A stretch of 64,000 nucleotides of DNA from Halomonas smyrnensis AAD6 (GTDB lineage Bacteria; Pseudomonadota; Gammaproteobacteria; Pseudomonadales; Halomonadaceae), in contig NZ_AJKS02000003.1 in the NCBI RefSeq assembly GCF_000265245.1, positions 1 through 64,000 of the forward strand, given 5' to 3'. Shown piece after piece: positions 16,768 to 25,473 of the stretch; position 1 is the stretch's first letter; each line of letters starts with the position of its first letter. Under the pieces are notes generated by a model. It saw only the letters and a program-made list of their open reading frames with translations. It was not told the DNA's origin and made no database searches. The position numbers and the translations under genes were made by a program.

Positions 16768-17784
16768 ATGAAAGCCATTGGCTATTACGAGACAGGTTCC
16801 ATCGACCGCGATGACGCCCTGGTCGATCTCGAACTCGCCACCCCGACCGCCGTCGGCCACGACCTGCTGGTCAAGGTCGAGGCCGTCTCGGTCAATCCGG
16901 TGGACTTCAAGATTCGCCAGAACCGAGCCCCGGCCGAGGGCCAGGCCGCCGTGCTGGGCTGGGACGCGGTCGGGGAAGTCGTCGCCGTGGGCGACAGCGC
17001 CTCACACTTCTCACCGGGCGACAAGGTCTGGTACGCCGGCGACATCAGCCGGGCCGGCACCAACAGCGAATACCACCTGGTCGATGAGCGCATCGTCGGT
17101 CACGCGCCGAAGTCCGTGCCGGCCGCCCAGGCCGCCGCCCTGCCGCTGACCACCCTGACCGCCTTCGAGATGCTGTTCGACCGCCTGCGGGTCACCGAGC
17201 CGGTGCCCGGCGCGGCACCGGCGGTGCTGATCATCGGCGGTGCCGGCGGCGTGGGCTCGATCGCCATCCAGCTGCTGCGCGCCCTGACCGACCTGACCGT
17301 GATTGCCACGGCGTCACGCCCGGAAACCCGGGCATGGGTCGAGGCGCTGGGCGCCCATCACGTCGTCGATCACCGCCGGCCGCTGCCGGCACAGATCGAG
17401 GCGCTGGGCATCGGCCAGCCCGGCTTCGTGTTCTCGACCACCCACTCCGGGCAGTACGCCGAGCAGGTGGCGGAGCTGCTGGCCCCCCAGGGGCGCTTCG
17501 GCCTGATCGATGATCCCGAGACGCTGAACGTGCTGCCGTTCAAGACCAAGGCGGCCTCCATCCACTGGGAGCTGATGTTCACCCGCGCCCTCTTCACCAC
17601 CGCCGACCTCGACCGGCAGGGCAAGATACTGGACAGGGTGGCCGGCCTGCTGGAAACCGCCATGATCCAGTCCACCGCCACCGAGGCCTTCGGCACCATC
17701 AATGCGGCGAATCTCAAGCGCGCCCATGCGCTGCTGGAGAGCGGCAAGGCCAGGGGCAAGATCGTGCTCGAAGGATTCGCCTGA
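16768..17784 (+). CDS. MDR-family zinc-binding alcohol dehydrogenase-like oxidoreductase
   Basis: A 338-residue medium-chain dehydrogenase/reductase of the YogA/ZADH-like group. Features are VEAVSVNPVDFKIRQ near residue 40, LGWDAVGEVVAVG, the nucleotide-binding IIGGAGGVGSIAIQLLR around 155-172, and GKIVLEGFA at the end. NPVDFKIR in place of the zinc ligand region suggests a zinc-independent NADPH:quinone or enone reductase. GGAG lies about nine bases before the ATG. It stands alone downstream of the divergent LysR gene, which probably controls it, and is followed by a strong hairpin. Confidence 0.86.
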   Translation: MKAIGYYETGSIDRDDALVDLELATPTAVGHDLLVKVEAVSVNPVDFKIRQNRAPAEGQAAVLGWDAVGEVVAVGDSASHFSPGDKVWYAGDISRAGTNSEYHLVDERIVGHAPKSVPAAQAAALPLTTLTAFEMLFDRLRVTEPVPGAAPAVLIIGGAGGVGSIAIQLLRALTDLTVIATASRPETRAWVEALGAHHVVDHRRPLPAQIEALGIGQPGFVFSTTHSGQYAEQVAELLAPQGRFGLIDDPETLNVLPFKTKAASIHWELMFTRALFTTADLDRQGKILDRVAGLLETAMIQSTATEAFGTINAANLKRAHALLESGKARGKIVLEGFA

Positions 17785-17806
17785 CGCCTGGCGCGCCTGC
17801 CCGACA

Positions 17807-17844
17807 CGCCACGAGGCGGCCGATCCCTCGGCCGCCTCGTGGCG
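17807..17844. terminator. perfect 17-bp hairpin between convergent genes
   Basis: Arms CGCCACGAGGCGGCCGA (17807-17823) and its exact complement (17828-17844) enclose a TCCC loop. It lies between the convergent MDR and AhpD-like genes, with no T-run on either side, so it may end transcription from one or both sides through structure alone, or act as a transcript-stabilising hairpin. Confidence 0.55.
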
Positions 17845-17915
17845 ATTAGGCGATACTGGCGAGCGGACCTCGTGGCGGCCCGCTCGGGCGGCGGGGCCGT
17901 GGCCTCGCTCCCCCG

Positions 17916-18473
17916 TTACCCCTTGGACTTTTCCCAGGCGAAGGGCTGGAAGGGCTCGTCGACCGGCGTCTCGGCCAGATGGTTGGTGTAGTTGCTCATC
18001 ACCTTCTGAGAAATCCCCAGGACGATCTCCAGCACCTGCTGGCGGGTGAAGCCGGCGTCGAGGAAACGCTGCACGGTGGCCTTGTCCACCTCGCCGCGCT
18101 CCCGAACCATCGCCAGGGTAAAGGTCCGCAGCGCCTCGAGACGATCGCTGGGCAGCGGGGTCTCGTTGCGCAGGGCCTCGGTGATCGCGTCATCGACCTT
18201 CATCGACTTGGCGATGGCGGTATGGGCCGGCACGCAGTAATGGCAGGCATGCTCGACGTTGATCGTCTGCCACACCACCGTGATCTCGTCGGCATCGAAG
18301 CTGGTGCGCTGGAAGAGATCGTGGAGAACCTGATAACCCTCCAGCAGCGTCGGCGCCTCGGCCATCACGGCGTGCAGCCCGGGAATCATGCCGAAGCTCT
18401 TCTGGGAATTGTCCAGAAGCGGTTGGCTCTCGGCCGGGGCCGTCTCCGGGGTATGCAGGGTAAAGTCGCCCAT
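17916..18473 (-). CDS. carboxymuconolactone decarboxylase/AhpD family protein
   Basis: A 185-residue all-helical protein with the AhpD-type redox centre VEHACHYCVPAHT (about residues 86-98): a CxxC pair followed by histidine, with the preceding Glu. Members are peroxidase-like alkylhydroperoxidase partners or uncharacterised thiol oxidoreductases. The ATG at 18473 has GAAGGAG six bases upstream; a longer frame to 18575 would run through the operator region and is rejected. It is divergent from the TetR gene at 18678, with three palindromes between them, so it is very probably repressed by that TetR protein and induced by oxidants or electrophiles. Confidence 0.85.
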   Translation of the reverse strand: MGDFTLHTPETAPAESQPLLDNSQKSFGMIPGLHAVMAEAPTLLEGYQVLHDLFQRTSFDADEITVVWQTINVEHACHYCVPAHTAIAKSMKVDDAITEALRNETPLPSDRLEALRTFTLAMVRERGEVDKATVQRFLDAGFTRQQVLEIVLGISQKVMSNYTNHLAETPVDEPFQPFAWEKSKG

Positions 18474-18520
18474 GTCGTGCTCCTTCGGGAAGAGTGTTAG
18501 CAGGGAGAAGCCCTGCCCCC

Positions 18521-18552
18521 ACCCCTTTTTGAGCGATCGCTCAAAAAGGGGT
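18521..18552. promoter_or_regulatory. perfect 32-bp palindrome, TetR operator on the AhpD-like side
   Basis: A fully symmetric 32-base element whose half is ACCCCTTTTTGAGCGA. Its core TTGAGCGATCGCTCAA is shared with the two sites at 18597-18636. It lies 48 bases before the AhpD-like start codon. Confidence 0.7.
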
Positions 18553-18596
18553 ACAGGAAGGGATATCCCCATCACGATTCAAGAGGCTAGCTGTTT

Positions 18597-18636
18597 TTGA
18601 GTGATCACTCAAGCTACAATTTGAGCGATCACTCAA
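18597..18636. promoter_or_regulatory. two further TetR operator palindromes
   Basis: TTGAGTGATCACTCAA (18597-18612) is a perfect palindrome, and TTGAGCGATCACTCAA (18621-18636) differs from perfect symmetry at one position. Centres are 24 bases apart. They lie upstream of the TetR gene and share the TTGAG-N6-CTCAA pattern with the 32-bp palindrome at 18521. Confidence 0.75.
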
Positions 18637-18677
18637 TATTCATGCGCGAGCCACCCACTCGCGAATCGGAGAGCGCC

Positions 18678-19298
18678 ATGTCTCGCCCCAGCCATTACGA
18701 CCGTCACACCGCGCTGGACCAGGCCATGCAGCTGTTCTGGCGCCAGGGGTTCCATGCCACCTCGCTCAAGGACATCGAACGCGCCCTCGACATGCGCCCG
18801 GGCAGCATCTATAGCCACTTCGGCAGCAAGGAGAAGCTGTTTCGCGAATCGCTGGAACGCTATACGCGGTTGGGGCTTGCCGAGCTGGAGCGGGCCTTGG
18901 ACGAGGGCCCCACGCCGCTGCGAGCCCTGGCCGACTACCTGCGTGGCCTCGGCACGCTTTACGACCAGGCCTTGCCCAGCCGCGCCTGCATGCTGGTGAA
19001 GAGCCTGCTGGAACTCGACGAGCGCGAGGCGGCGGCGCGCGAGCACGTCAATACCCTGCTGGCCGGCATGGAGGCGCGCTTCCACCAGGCCCTGGAAACG
19101 TCCCGCCGGCGCGGCGAGTTGCCCGATGACCTCGATACCCGACGCCTCGCCCGCCGCCTGCAGGCCGACGTGATGGGGCTGCGGGCCTTCGCCCAGCGCG
19201 ATATCGACAGGCAGGCCGTCGAAGAGCTCGCCGAGGACATGGCCCGCACCCTCGAGTCCCTCGGCACCTCTGGCCATCGCGACGGCGTCCGGCACTGA
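18678..19298 (+). CDS. TetR/AcrR family regulator
   Basis: A 206-residue regulator with the helix-turn-helix at about residues 10-50 (LDQAMQLFWRQGFHATSLKD; DMRPGSIYSHFGSKEKLF), typical of the AcuR/NemR-like branch that senses small electrophiles. The ligand domain includes SRACMLVKSLLEL, with a conserved Cys. The ATG at 18678 is preceded by GGAGA; the longer frame to 18597 begins inside an operator and is rejected. It is divergent from the AhpD-like gene, with three shared palindromes between them, indicating autorepression and repression of that gene. Confidence 0.88.
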   Translation: MSRPSHYDRHTALDQAMQLFWRQGFHATSLKDIERALDMRPGSIYSHFGSKEKLFRESLERYTRLGLAELERALDEGPTPLRALADYLRGLGTLYDQALPSRACMLVKSLLELDEREAAAREHVNTLLAGMEARFHQALETSRRRGELPDDLDTRRLARRLQADVMGLRAFAQRDIDRQAVEELAEDMARTLESLGTSGHRDGVRH

Positions 19299-19358
19299 AC
19301 GGGAGAAGCCCCTACCGGGGAAGCCGGCTTGGGGCTCGGAGGATTGCGCCTGCAGCGG

Positions 19359-20714
19359 CTATTGCCGATCCCCGACATCCTCTCGCTCGCCAGTTGCTTC
19401 AGGGTGAGCCTCGGACGCCGGCTCCTGGTCTGACTCACCGTCCTGGGTGGCATAAACGTCCTCGATGGCCGCCACTACCACCGACGACGTCTGGGATGGA
19501 ACGACGACATAGTGGGAGGGTTCCGCCGAAGCACGCTTGGCGAAATACCTTATGCAGCCCAGGCCGAAGAGGCCAAAGATCACCTGCACGGCGGCCAACC
19601 ACCAGAAGAATCCGGCGGCGCCGACCTGGCTCATCACGGCGCCCACGGCCAGCGGGCCGATCACCGAGCCCACGCCGAGCAACAGCACCAGGGAGCTGCT
19701 GGCGCCGAGCATCTCCGAGGGTTCCAGGCAGTCGTTGGTATGCGCCAGGTTCAAGGAGTGCAGCGCAAAGGAGAGACCGCCGAAGAGTCCCACACTCGCC
19801 AGCATCCCCGGCGTTGCCCAGCCGGTGGCCCGGTACGCCAGCATCGAGGCGCCGGCCGCCGCAAAGGTCACTCCGAGAATGACCCAGCGCCGATCCATGC
19901 AGTCGGAAAGTCGTCCCAGTGGCCACTGCAGCAGGGCACCGCCACAGATCAAGACCCCCATGAACAGGGCGATGCGGGCGACGGACAGGCCGGCATCGTG
20001 GGCGTAGACAGCGCCCATCCCCATGATCGTACCGTTGATCAATCCCGCCACGAAGACGCCTCCGGCACCGAACGGCGAGATACGACACAGCCGGCTCACG
20101 GACATGCGCGACGTAAGGGTGACGTCCGGGGCAGGCGTGGCGCTGAGCAGTAGCGGTACCACCGCGACGGAAATCAGGATCGACGACAGGATGAAGAGGT
20201 CGGCCGTCGAGGGATCGGCCACGTTCAGCAGCAGCTGCCCACCGCCCTGCCCCAGGTACATGACGACCATGTAGACCGCCAGCAGGCGCCCGCGCGTGAG
20301 GTTGGTCGCCCGATTATTCAGCCAGCTCTCCGAGACGACATAGATGCCGGCGAAGCACAGGCCGGTGACGAAACGCATCAGCCCCCAGGCCACGGGCACC
20401 ACGAACAGCTCCTGAACGAGAATGGCCACCGATGCCATGGCCGCCAGGGCAGCAAACACGCGAATATAGCCCACCCGTCGCAGGGCACGGGCGGACCATA
20501 CCGAGCCGAGCAGAAAGCCCGCGAAGAAGGCCGCCATGATCAGGCCGATCACGCCGCTGCCGAACGCTTCCTGGGAGGCCCGCACCCCCAGCAGGCTGCC
20601 CTGCAGTCCATTGCCCAGCATCAGCAGGGCCAGGCCAACGAACAGGGGGGCGGACGCCATCACCGACGTGGAGAAGGATTCGGGGACGGTCGCACGGTCC
20701 GGGGTCGCGCTCAT
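19359..20714 (-). CDS. MFS transporter, YcaD-like
   Basis: A 451-residue major facilitator with about twelve helices. The GFLLGSVWSARALRRVGYIRVF loop after helix 2 is the family A motif region, and ESWLNNRATNLTRGRLLAVYM is typical of the YcaD/AraJ-like branch. The last 60 or so residues form an acidic, hydrophilic cytosolic tail (rich in E, D and Q). AGGAGG lies seven bases before the ATG. It is a single-gene unit converging with the TetR gene and lying downstream, on the same strand, of the LysR gene at 20837. Substrate unknown; export of a small molecule is most likely. Confidence 0.85.
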   Translation of the reverse strand: MSATPDRATVPESFSTSVMASAPLFVGLALLMLGNGLQGSLLGVRASQEAFGSGVIGLIMAAFFAGFLLGSVWSARALRRVGYIRVFAALAAMASVAILVQELFVVPVAWGLMRFVTGLCFAGIYVVSESWLNNRATNLTRGRLLAVYMVVMYLGQGGGQLLLNVADPSTADLFILSSILISVAVVPLLLSATPAPDVTLTSRMSVSRLCRISPFGAGGVFVAGLINGTIMGMGAVYAHDAGLSVARIALFMGVLICGGALLQWPLGRLSDCMDRRWVILGVTFAAAGASMLAYRATGWATPGMLASVGLFGGLSFALHSLNLAHTNDCLEPSEMLGASSSLVLLLGVGSVIGPLAVGAVMSQVGAAGFFWWLAAVQVIFGLFGLGCIRYFAKRASAEPSHYVVVPSQTSSVVVAAIEDVYATQDGESDQEPASEAHPEATGEREDVGDRQ

Positions 20715-20836
20715 GGCAGTGCCTCCTGGCGGGTAACGGCGGGACGAACAATTCCATCGGCTACACCATCAGAGGTCAAGCCGGCAGCGAAATGCGCCAA
20801 TCCCTCGCCGCCCCTGGCCCATCACGGCCGATGCCA

Positions 20837-21730
20837 TCACAGCCTCAGGCGTGGCGCGATAAAATCGAGGAAGGCGCCGATGCGCCCCGACAGGGCCGTG
20901 TTGCGATAGTAGACGGCCTGGACCGATTCCCGGGGATTGGGGCTGATCATGCGATCCGCCATCAAGGTCACCAACCGCCCCTGCACGAGATCCTCCTGAA
21001 TCATGAAGCGCGACAGGCAGGCGATCCCCTCGCCGGCCAGGCACAGCTGGCGCATGACCTCCCCGCTGGTGGTGCTCAGCTGCGAGCGGATGTTGGGGGC
21101 CTCTTGCGCCAGCCCCTCGACGGGCCAGCGATTGAGATTGTCGGCATTCAGGAATCCCAGCAACTGGTGGTCACGCAACGCCCCGGGGCTGACCGGCACG
21201 CCATGGCGCTCCAGGTACTGCGGGCTGGCGACCAGCTGCAGCGGCGAGCGCCCCAGCGGACGGGCATGCAGGGTGGAATCCGCGAGGCCGCCGATGCGAA
21301 TCGCGACGTCCGTTCGCTGCTCGAGCAGGTTGATGATGTCATCCGAAGCGGAAAGCTCGAGCTCGATCCCCGGATAATGTTCGCGGAATGGCCCGATCAG
21401 GGGCACCAGCTGATGCAGCACGAAGGGCGTGGCGGCATCCACACGAAGACGCCCCCCGGGGCGCTCGCGACTCAGCCGCATCGCCTCCTCGGCCTCTTCC
21501 AGGGTGTTCAGCCCCTCCCTGACCCGGTCGATGAAGAGGCGGCCCTCGCTGGTCAGGGTCACGCTGCGCGTGGTGCGATTGAGCAGGGGCGTATCGAGCT
21601 GCTGTTCCAGGCGCTGCACGGCGCGCGATACCCGTGCCACCGGCACCTCCATCAGCCTCGCCGCCGCGCTGAAGCCGCCGCTGTCGACCACGGCTACCAA
21701 GAGCTGAAGATCCTCGGTCCGACTCTGCAT
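20837..21730 (-). CDS. LysR family regulator
   Basis: A 297-residue LysR-type regulator with TEDLQLLVAVVDSGGFSAAARLM (residues 5-27), the recognition helix region PVARVSRAVQRLEQQLD, and LLNRTTRSVTLTSEG. It is divergent from a four-gene operon starting at 21864; a 25-bp inverted repeat with AT-rich arms lies in the 133-base gap. It is therefore the likely controller of the MFS/flavin-monooxygenase/MDR/ABM genes. The ribosome site is a G-rich GGGGGAG very close to the ATG. Confidence 0.88.
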   Translation of the reverse strand: MQSRTEDLQLLVAVVDSGGFSAAARLMEVPVARVSRAVQRLEQQLDTPLLNRTTRSVTLTSEGRLFIDRVREGLNTLEEAEEAMRLSRERPGGRLRVDAATPFVLHQLVPLIGPFREHYPGIELELSASDDIINLLEQRTDVAIRIGGLADSTLHARPLGRSPLQLVASPQYLERHGVPVSPGALRDHQLLGFLNADNLNRWPVEGLAQEAPNIRSQLSTTSGEVMRQLCLAGEGIACLSRFMIQEDLVQGRLVTLMADRMISPNPRESVQAVYYRNTALSGRIGAFLDFIAPRLRL

Positions 21731-21756
21731 ACTCCCCCCATGGCCTCAGAACTGTT

Positions 21757-21781
21757 ATCAAAAACGTAAAGGTGTTTTGAT
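21757..21781. promoter_or_regulatory. candidate LysR operator
   Basis: Exact inverted arms ATCAAAA (21757-21763) and TTTTGAT (21775-21781) with an 11-base centre, the size expected for a LysR dimer site, in the divergent gap between the LysR gene and the MFS operon. Confidence 0.5.
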
Positions 21782-21863
21782 TTTACCCCGGTTTATCGCA
21801 TAAGACAGCCGACGCAGACTCCGCAGCGTGAAACGTTCCCTCGCTTTCCCAAGGAGATCTGCC

Positions 21864-23045
21864 ATGCCCATTGCATTGTTTGCACTGACGCTCAGTGCCT
21901 TTGCCATCGGCACCACCGAATTCGTGATTGTCGGCTTGGTGCCCACCATCGCCCAGGATCTGGGCGTATCGCTACCCTCGGCCGGCCTGCTGGTCAGCCT
22001 CTATGCCGCCGGCGTCGCCGTCGGCGCCCCCGTGCTGACCGCCCTGACCGGGCGCCTGAACCGCAAGCTGGTGCTGCTGGGGCTGATGGCCCTGTTCATC
22101 ATCGGCAACCTGCTGGCCTGGCAGGCACCCGGCTACGGCTCATTGATCACGGCGCGTATCCTGACCGGCCTGGCCCACGGCGTGTTCTTCTCCATCGGCT
22201 CGACCATCGCCACCAGCCTGGTGAGCAAGGACAAGGAAGCCAGTGCCATCGCCATCATGTTCACCGGCCTGACCGTGGCCCTGGTCACCGGCGTGCCCCT
22301 GGGCACCTGGATCGGTCAGACCTTCGGCTGGCGCGCCACCTTCCTGGTGGTCTCGGGCCTTGGCGGCCTGGCGCTGATCGGCAGCGCCCTGCTGGTGCCC
22401 AGCAACCTGAAGCAGGCCGCCCCGGCCTCGATCGGCCAGCAGGTCAAGGTACTCACCCATCCGCGCCTGCTGCTGGTCTATCTGATCACCATCCTGGGCT
22501 ACGGCGGCACCTTCACCGCCTTTACCTACCTGGCGCCGATCCTTCAGGACGTCAGCGGCTTCGGCAACAACGCCGTCAGCCTGATCATACTGGTCTACGG
22601 GGCCTCGGTGGCCGTCGGCAACATCTACGGCGGCAAGATGGCCGACCGCATGGGCCCCATCCGTGCCCTGACCCTGATCTTCACGGGCCTGATCGCCATC
22701 CTGCTGGTGCTGACGGTCTCCGCCACCCATCCCGTGGCCGCGGTGCTGACCGTGCTGATCTGGGGCGCCTTCGCCTTCGGTAACGTGCCGGGCCTGCAGG
22801 TCTACGTGGTGCAGCAGGCCGAGCGCTTCGTCCCCGAGGCCGTCGACGTGGCCTCCGGCCTCAACATCGCCGCCTTCAATATCGGCATCGCCCTGGGCTC
22901 GGTGGTCGGCGGCTACATCGTCGACGGCATGGCCCTGACCGATACCGCCTGGATCGGCGCCGGCATCGTGGTGCTGGCCCTGGTCCTGACCCGGCTCTCC
23001 GGCAGCCTCGACCGTCGTGGCCAGGCCGAGACCGTCGCGGCCTGA
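21864..23045 (+). CDS. MFS transporter, sugar-efflux/AraJ-like
   Basis: A 393-residue major facilitator with twelve predicted helices. The opening PIALFALTLSAFAIGTTEFVIVG and the later GWRATFLVV and GLNIAAFNIGIALGSVVGG are hallmarks of the AraJ/PbuE/YdhP group of drug and metabolite exporters. The ATG at 21864 has AGGAG seven bases upstream; an in-frame ATG at 21828 has none. First gene of an operon with a luciferase-like monooxygenase, an MDR reductase and an ABM-domain protein, controlled by the divergent LysR protein. It probably exports the substrate or product of those enzymes. Confidence 0.88.
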   Translation: MPIALFALTLSAFAIGTTEFVIVGLVPTIAQDLGVSLPSAGLLVSLYAAGVAVGAPVLTALTGRLNRKLVLLGLMALFIIGNLLAWQAPGYGSLITARILTGLAHGVFFSIGSTIATSLVSKDKEASAIAIMFTGLTVALVTGVPLGTWIGQTFGWRATFLVVSGLGGLALIGSALLVPSNLKQAAPASIGQQVKVLTHPRLLLVYLITILGYGGTFTAFTYLAPILQDVSGFGNNAVSLIILVYGASVAVGNIYGGKMADRMGPIRALTLIFTGLIAILLVLTVSATHPVAAVLTVLIWGAFAFGNVPGLQVYVVQQAERFVPEAVDVASGLNIAAFNIGIALGSVVGGYIVDGMALTDTAWIGAGIVVLALVLTRLSGSLDRRGQAETVAA

Positions 23046-23056
23046 TGTCCCTTCCT

Positions 23057-23080
23057 CTGCCCGGCCTTTGCGCCGGGCAG
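23057..23080 (+). terminator. intra-operon hairpin
   Basis: Arms CTGCCCGGC (23057-23065) and GCCGGGCAG (23072-23080) around a six-base loop, just after the MFS stop and 24 bases before the next gene. There is no T-run. It may cause partial termination or protect the upstream transcript. Confidence 0.4.
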
Positions 23081-23103
23081 CTGCTTGCCGACAGGAGATC
23101 GAC

Positions 23104-24066
23104 ATGTCATTGACCCGCCTGACCCAAGGCCCGCTGACCCTCGGGGTCGAGCTGCCACTCGATAACGACTGGAGCCAGAGCGGCGAACGTGCCCGTCGCG
23201 ACGAGGCCCGCCCCTTCGGCGTACCCGACATGGCGGCCCATGCCGAGCGCATCGCCCAGGTCGACCGCCTCGGTTTTCGCGCCGCCTGGCTGCGCGATGT
23301 GCCGCTCTACGACCCCAGCTTCGGCGATGCCGGCCAGGTCTTCGAGCTGTTCACCTATCTCGGCTACCTGGCCCGACACACCGACCACCTGCTGCTGGGC
23401 ACCGCTGCCGCCGTGCTTCCCCTGCGCCAGCCCTGGCTGGTGCGCAAGGCGGCCGCCACCGTTCAGGCGCTGAGTGACAACCGCCTGCTGCTGGGGGTCG
23501 CCAGCGGCGACCGCCCTGCCGAGTACCCCCTGTTCGGAGAAGACTTTACCCAGCGGGGCGCCCGGTTCCGCGATGCGGTCGAGATTCTCAAGGAACAGGC
23601 GGATACCCGACTGTCATCGGGGCAGGCCGTGTTGCCCCATGCCCCTCAACCACCGCTGCTGGTGGCCGGCCTGGCCCAGCAGACACCGTCCTGGGTGGGC
23701 GAGCAGATGGACGGCTGGCTGGCCTATCCCGGCACGCCACAGGATCACATCCAGCGCGTCGGCCTCTGGCGCCAGGTGGCCGGTGACAAGCCCTATGTCA
23801 GCTTCATCCACCTGGACCTGCTCGAGCGGCCCGACGCCCCCACGACCCGGCACCGCTTCGGCATCAGCGCCGGCCGCGAGGGGCTGATCCGCGAGCTCGA
23901 GGCGATGCAGGCGGCCGGGGTCAACCATATCGGCCTGCACTTCCGCCGCAACCAGCGGCCCCTGGAGGAGACCCTCGACGAGATCGGCCGAGAGGTACTG
24001 CCGCGCTTCCAGGGCCAGGCGCCCGTCATCGACCCCCATGCCAAGGAGACCGCCCATGTCAACTAA
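23104..24066 (+). CDS. LLM-class flavin-dependent oxidoreductase, BA3436-like
   Basis: A 320-residue TIM-barrel protein of the bacterial luciferase-like monooxygenase family. Features are FRAAWLRDVPLYDPSFGDAG (about residues 58-77), LLLGTAAAVLPLRQPW, LLLGVASGDRPAEYPLFG, and a C-terminal HIGLHFRRNQRP. Such enzymes use FMN (sometimes F420) to oxygenate or reduce small molecules; the substrate cannot be predicted. The start at 23104 has AGGAG six bases upstream, while the frame extending to 23017 overlaps the MFS gene. It overlaps the next gene by 11 bases, showing translational coupling. Confidence 0.86.
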   Translation: MSLTRLTQGPLTLGVELPLDNDWSQSGERARRDEARPFGVPDMAAHAERIAQVDRLGFRAAWLRDVPLYDPSFGDAGQVFELFTYLGYLARHTDHLLLGTAAAVLPLRQPWLVRKAAATVQALSDNRLLLGVASGDRPAEYPLFGEDFTQRGARFRDAVEILKEQADTRLSSGQAVLPHAPQPPLLVAGLAQQTPSWVGEQMDGWLAYPGTPQDHIQRVGLWRQVAGDKPYVSFIHLDLLERPDAPTTRHRFGISAGREGLIRELEAMQAAGVNHIGLHFRRNQRPLEETLDEIGREVLPRFQGQAPVIDPHAKETAHVN

Positions 24067-25036
24067 CCACACGCCCCTCCCCACGACCTTCGAGGCCTGG
24101 ACCTGGACCGGTCCGGGTGAACCGGAGGCCCTGAAACGGGAGCGGCTCGTGCTGGAGGCCCCCGGTGATCAGGAGGTGATCGTCGCCACCCGCGCCATCG
24201 GGCTCAATCCGGTGGACTGGAAGTTCATCGCCATGGACAGCAGCCTGTGGCAAGCGGGCCAGATTCCCGGGGTCGATGCCGCCGGCGAGGTGCTGGCCTG
24301 CGGGGCGGGCGTCACTCACGTCGCCCCCGGCGATCGCATCGCCGTGCATACCACCCTGGCCGGCCCGGGCAGCTTCGCCACCCACCTGCGCCTGCCCACC
24401 CGCGCCGTCATCCCGCTGCCGGAAACGATCGACTGGGCAACCGCGGCGGCCTTTCCCTGTCCGGCCCTGACCGCCTGGCAGGCCATCGAGAAGCTGCCGG
24501 CCAAGACCGGCAAGCGGCTGATGATCACCGGCGCATCCGGCAGCGTCGGGCGCTGGCTGGTACAGCTGGCCGCGGAGCGTGGTTTCCAGGTCATCGCCAT
24601 GGCATCAACCAAGCGGCATGAGGCGCTCAGGGCCCTGGGCGCGCGGGAGGTACTCGAGACGCCAGAAGCCCTGTCGGCGCCAGTCTTTGCCGTCATCGAT
24701 ACCGTCAATGGCGAGCACGCGCGCCGGATGACGGATCACTTGGGCGCCAACGGCCATATCGTCTGCATCCAGGATCGCCTCGAGGCGGCCGCGGCACCGG
24801 CGTTCGACCGCGCCCTGTCCCAGCACGAGGTCGCCCTCGGCGCCCTGCATCAGGCCGGCAGCGACGCAGACTGGGCCGAGCTGCGCCAGGCGGGACGCAC
24901 CCTGCTCGAACGCGTGGCCGACGGCGAGTTGACGCTGCCAACGCCCGAGATCGATGACTTCGCGCACCTCCCGCAGCGCCTGAGTGAGCTCAAACACGCC
25001 AGGGTACGCCCGCTCAAGACCGTCATCACCCTGTAA
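24056..25036 (+). CDS. MDR-family NADPH:quinone/enone oxidoreductase
   Basis: A 326-residue medium-chain dehydrogenase/reductase without the zinc ligands. Visible are AIGLNPVDWKFIAMD, PGVDAAGEVLACGAGV, the nucleotide-binding MITGASGSVGRWLVQLA around residues 159-175, and LKTVITL at the end. AGGAG lies seven bases before the ATG, within the end of the LLM gene. Cotranscribed with the MFS, LLM and ABM genes; together the enzymes suggest two-electron reduction and oxygenation of a quinone-like compound that is also exported. Confidence 0.87.
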   Translation: MSTNHTPLPTTFEAWTWTGPGEPEALKRERLVLEAPGDQEVIVATRAIGLNPVDWKFIAMDSSLWQAGQIPGVDAAGEVLACGAGVTHVAPGDRIAVHTTLAGPGSFATHLRLPTRAVIPLPETIDWATAAAFPCPALTAWQAIEKLPAKTGKRLMITGASGSVGRWLVQLAAERGFQVIAMASTKRHEALRALGAREVLETPEALSAPVFAVIDTVNGEHARRMTDHLGANGHIVCIQDRLEAAAAPAFDRALSQHEVALGALHQAGSDADWAELRQAGRTLLERVADGELTLPTPEIDDFAHLPQRLSELKHARVRPLKTVITL

Positions 25037-25064
25037 CGCCCTACCTTCGAGACAGGAGACTGCC

Positions 25065-25379
25065 ATGCTGTGGGTCATCGCCACGATCACCACCGCCCCG
25101 GGACGCGACAAGGACGTGCTGAATGCCTTGCGGGACGTCGCGCCGACCGTGCGCCAGGAGGCGGGTTGTCATCTGTACCAGCCGAGCCTGGATCATCCCG
25201 AGGGACTGACGGCCGACGCCCCACCTAGGCGCGACACCGTCACCGTCATCGAGGCCTGGGACTCCCGGCAGGCGCTGGACGACCACATGGCCACCCCCCA
25301 CATGACGCGCTTCAGTGAGGCCACCTCGGAATGGGTGACCCATGCCGAGATTCGCCTGATCGATCCCGTCGGCGCCTGA
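25065..25379 (+). CDS. antibiotic biosynthesis monooxygenase (ABM) domain protein
   Basis: A 104-residue ferredoxin-like fold protein, starting with LWVIATITTAPGRDKDVLNALRDV and including RQEAGCHLYQPSLD and VIEAWDSRQALDDHMATPHM, the latter two being the typical ABM/YgiN signature. YgiN-type members act as quinol monooxygenases or bind quinones. AGGAG precedes the ATG at 25065. Last gene of the LysR-controlled operon, 28 bases after the MDR gene. Confidence 0.87.
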   Translation: MLWVIATITTAPGRDKDVLNALRDVAPTVRQEAGCHLYQPSLDHPEGLTADAPPRRDTVTVIEAWDSRQALDDHMATPHMTRFSEATSEWVTHAEIRLIDPVGA

Positions 25380-25473
25380 TCCCTGGCGCAGCACCGATCG
25401 CCGCAGGAAAGCAGCAGGGAGACGTTCCCCTGCTGCTTCCTGAACTGCCAGCCCTTCATGCACCGGCCCTATG

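Noticed and set aside
16562..16771. Small frame directly before the MDR gene at 16768
   Set aside because: Proline/arginine-rich product without similarity; it spans the promoter and operator region.
22140..23252. Long open frame antisense to the MFS gene at 21864
   Set aside because: Histidine-, glutamine- and glycine-rich product with no domain pattern; it is the GC-rich complement of a membrane protein gene.
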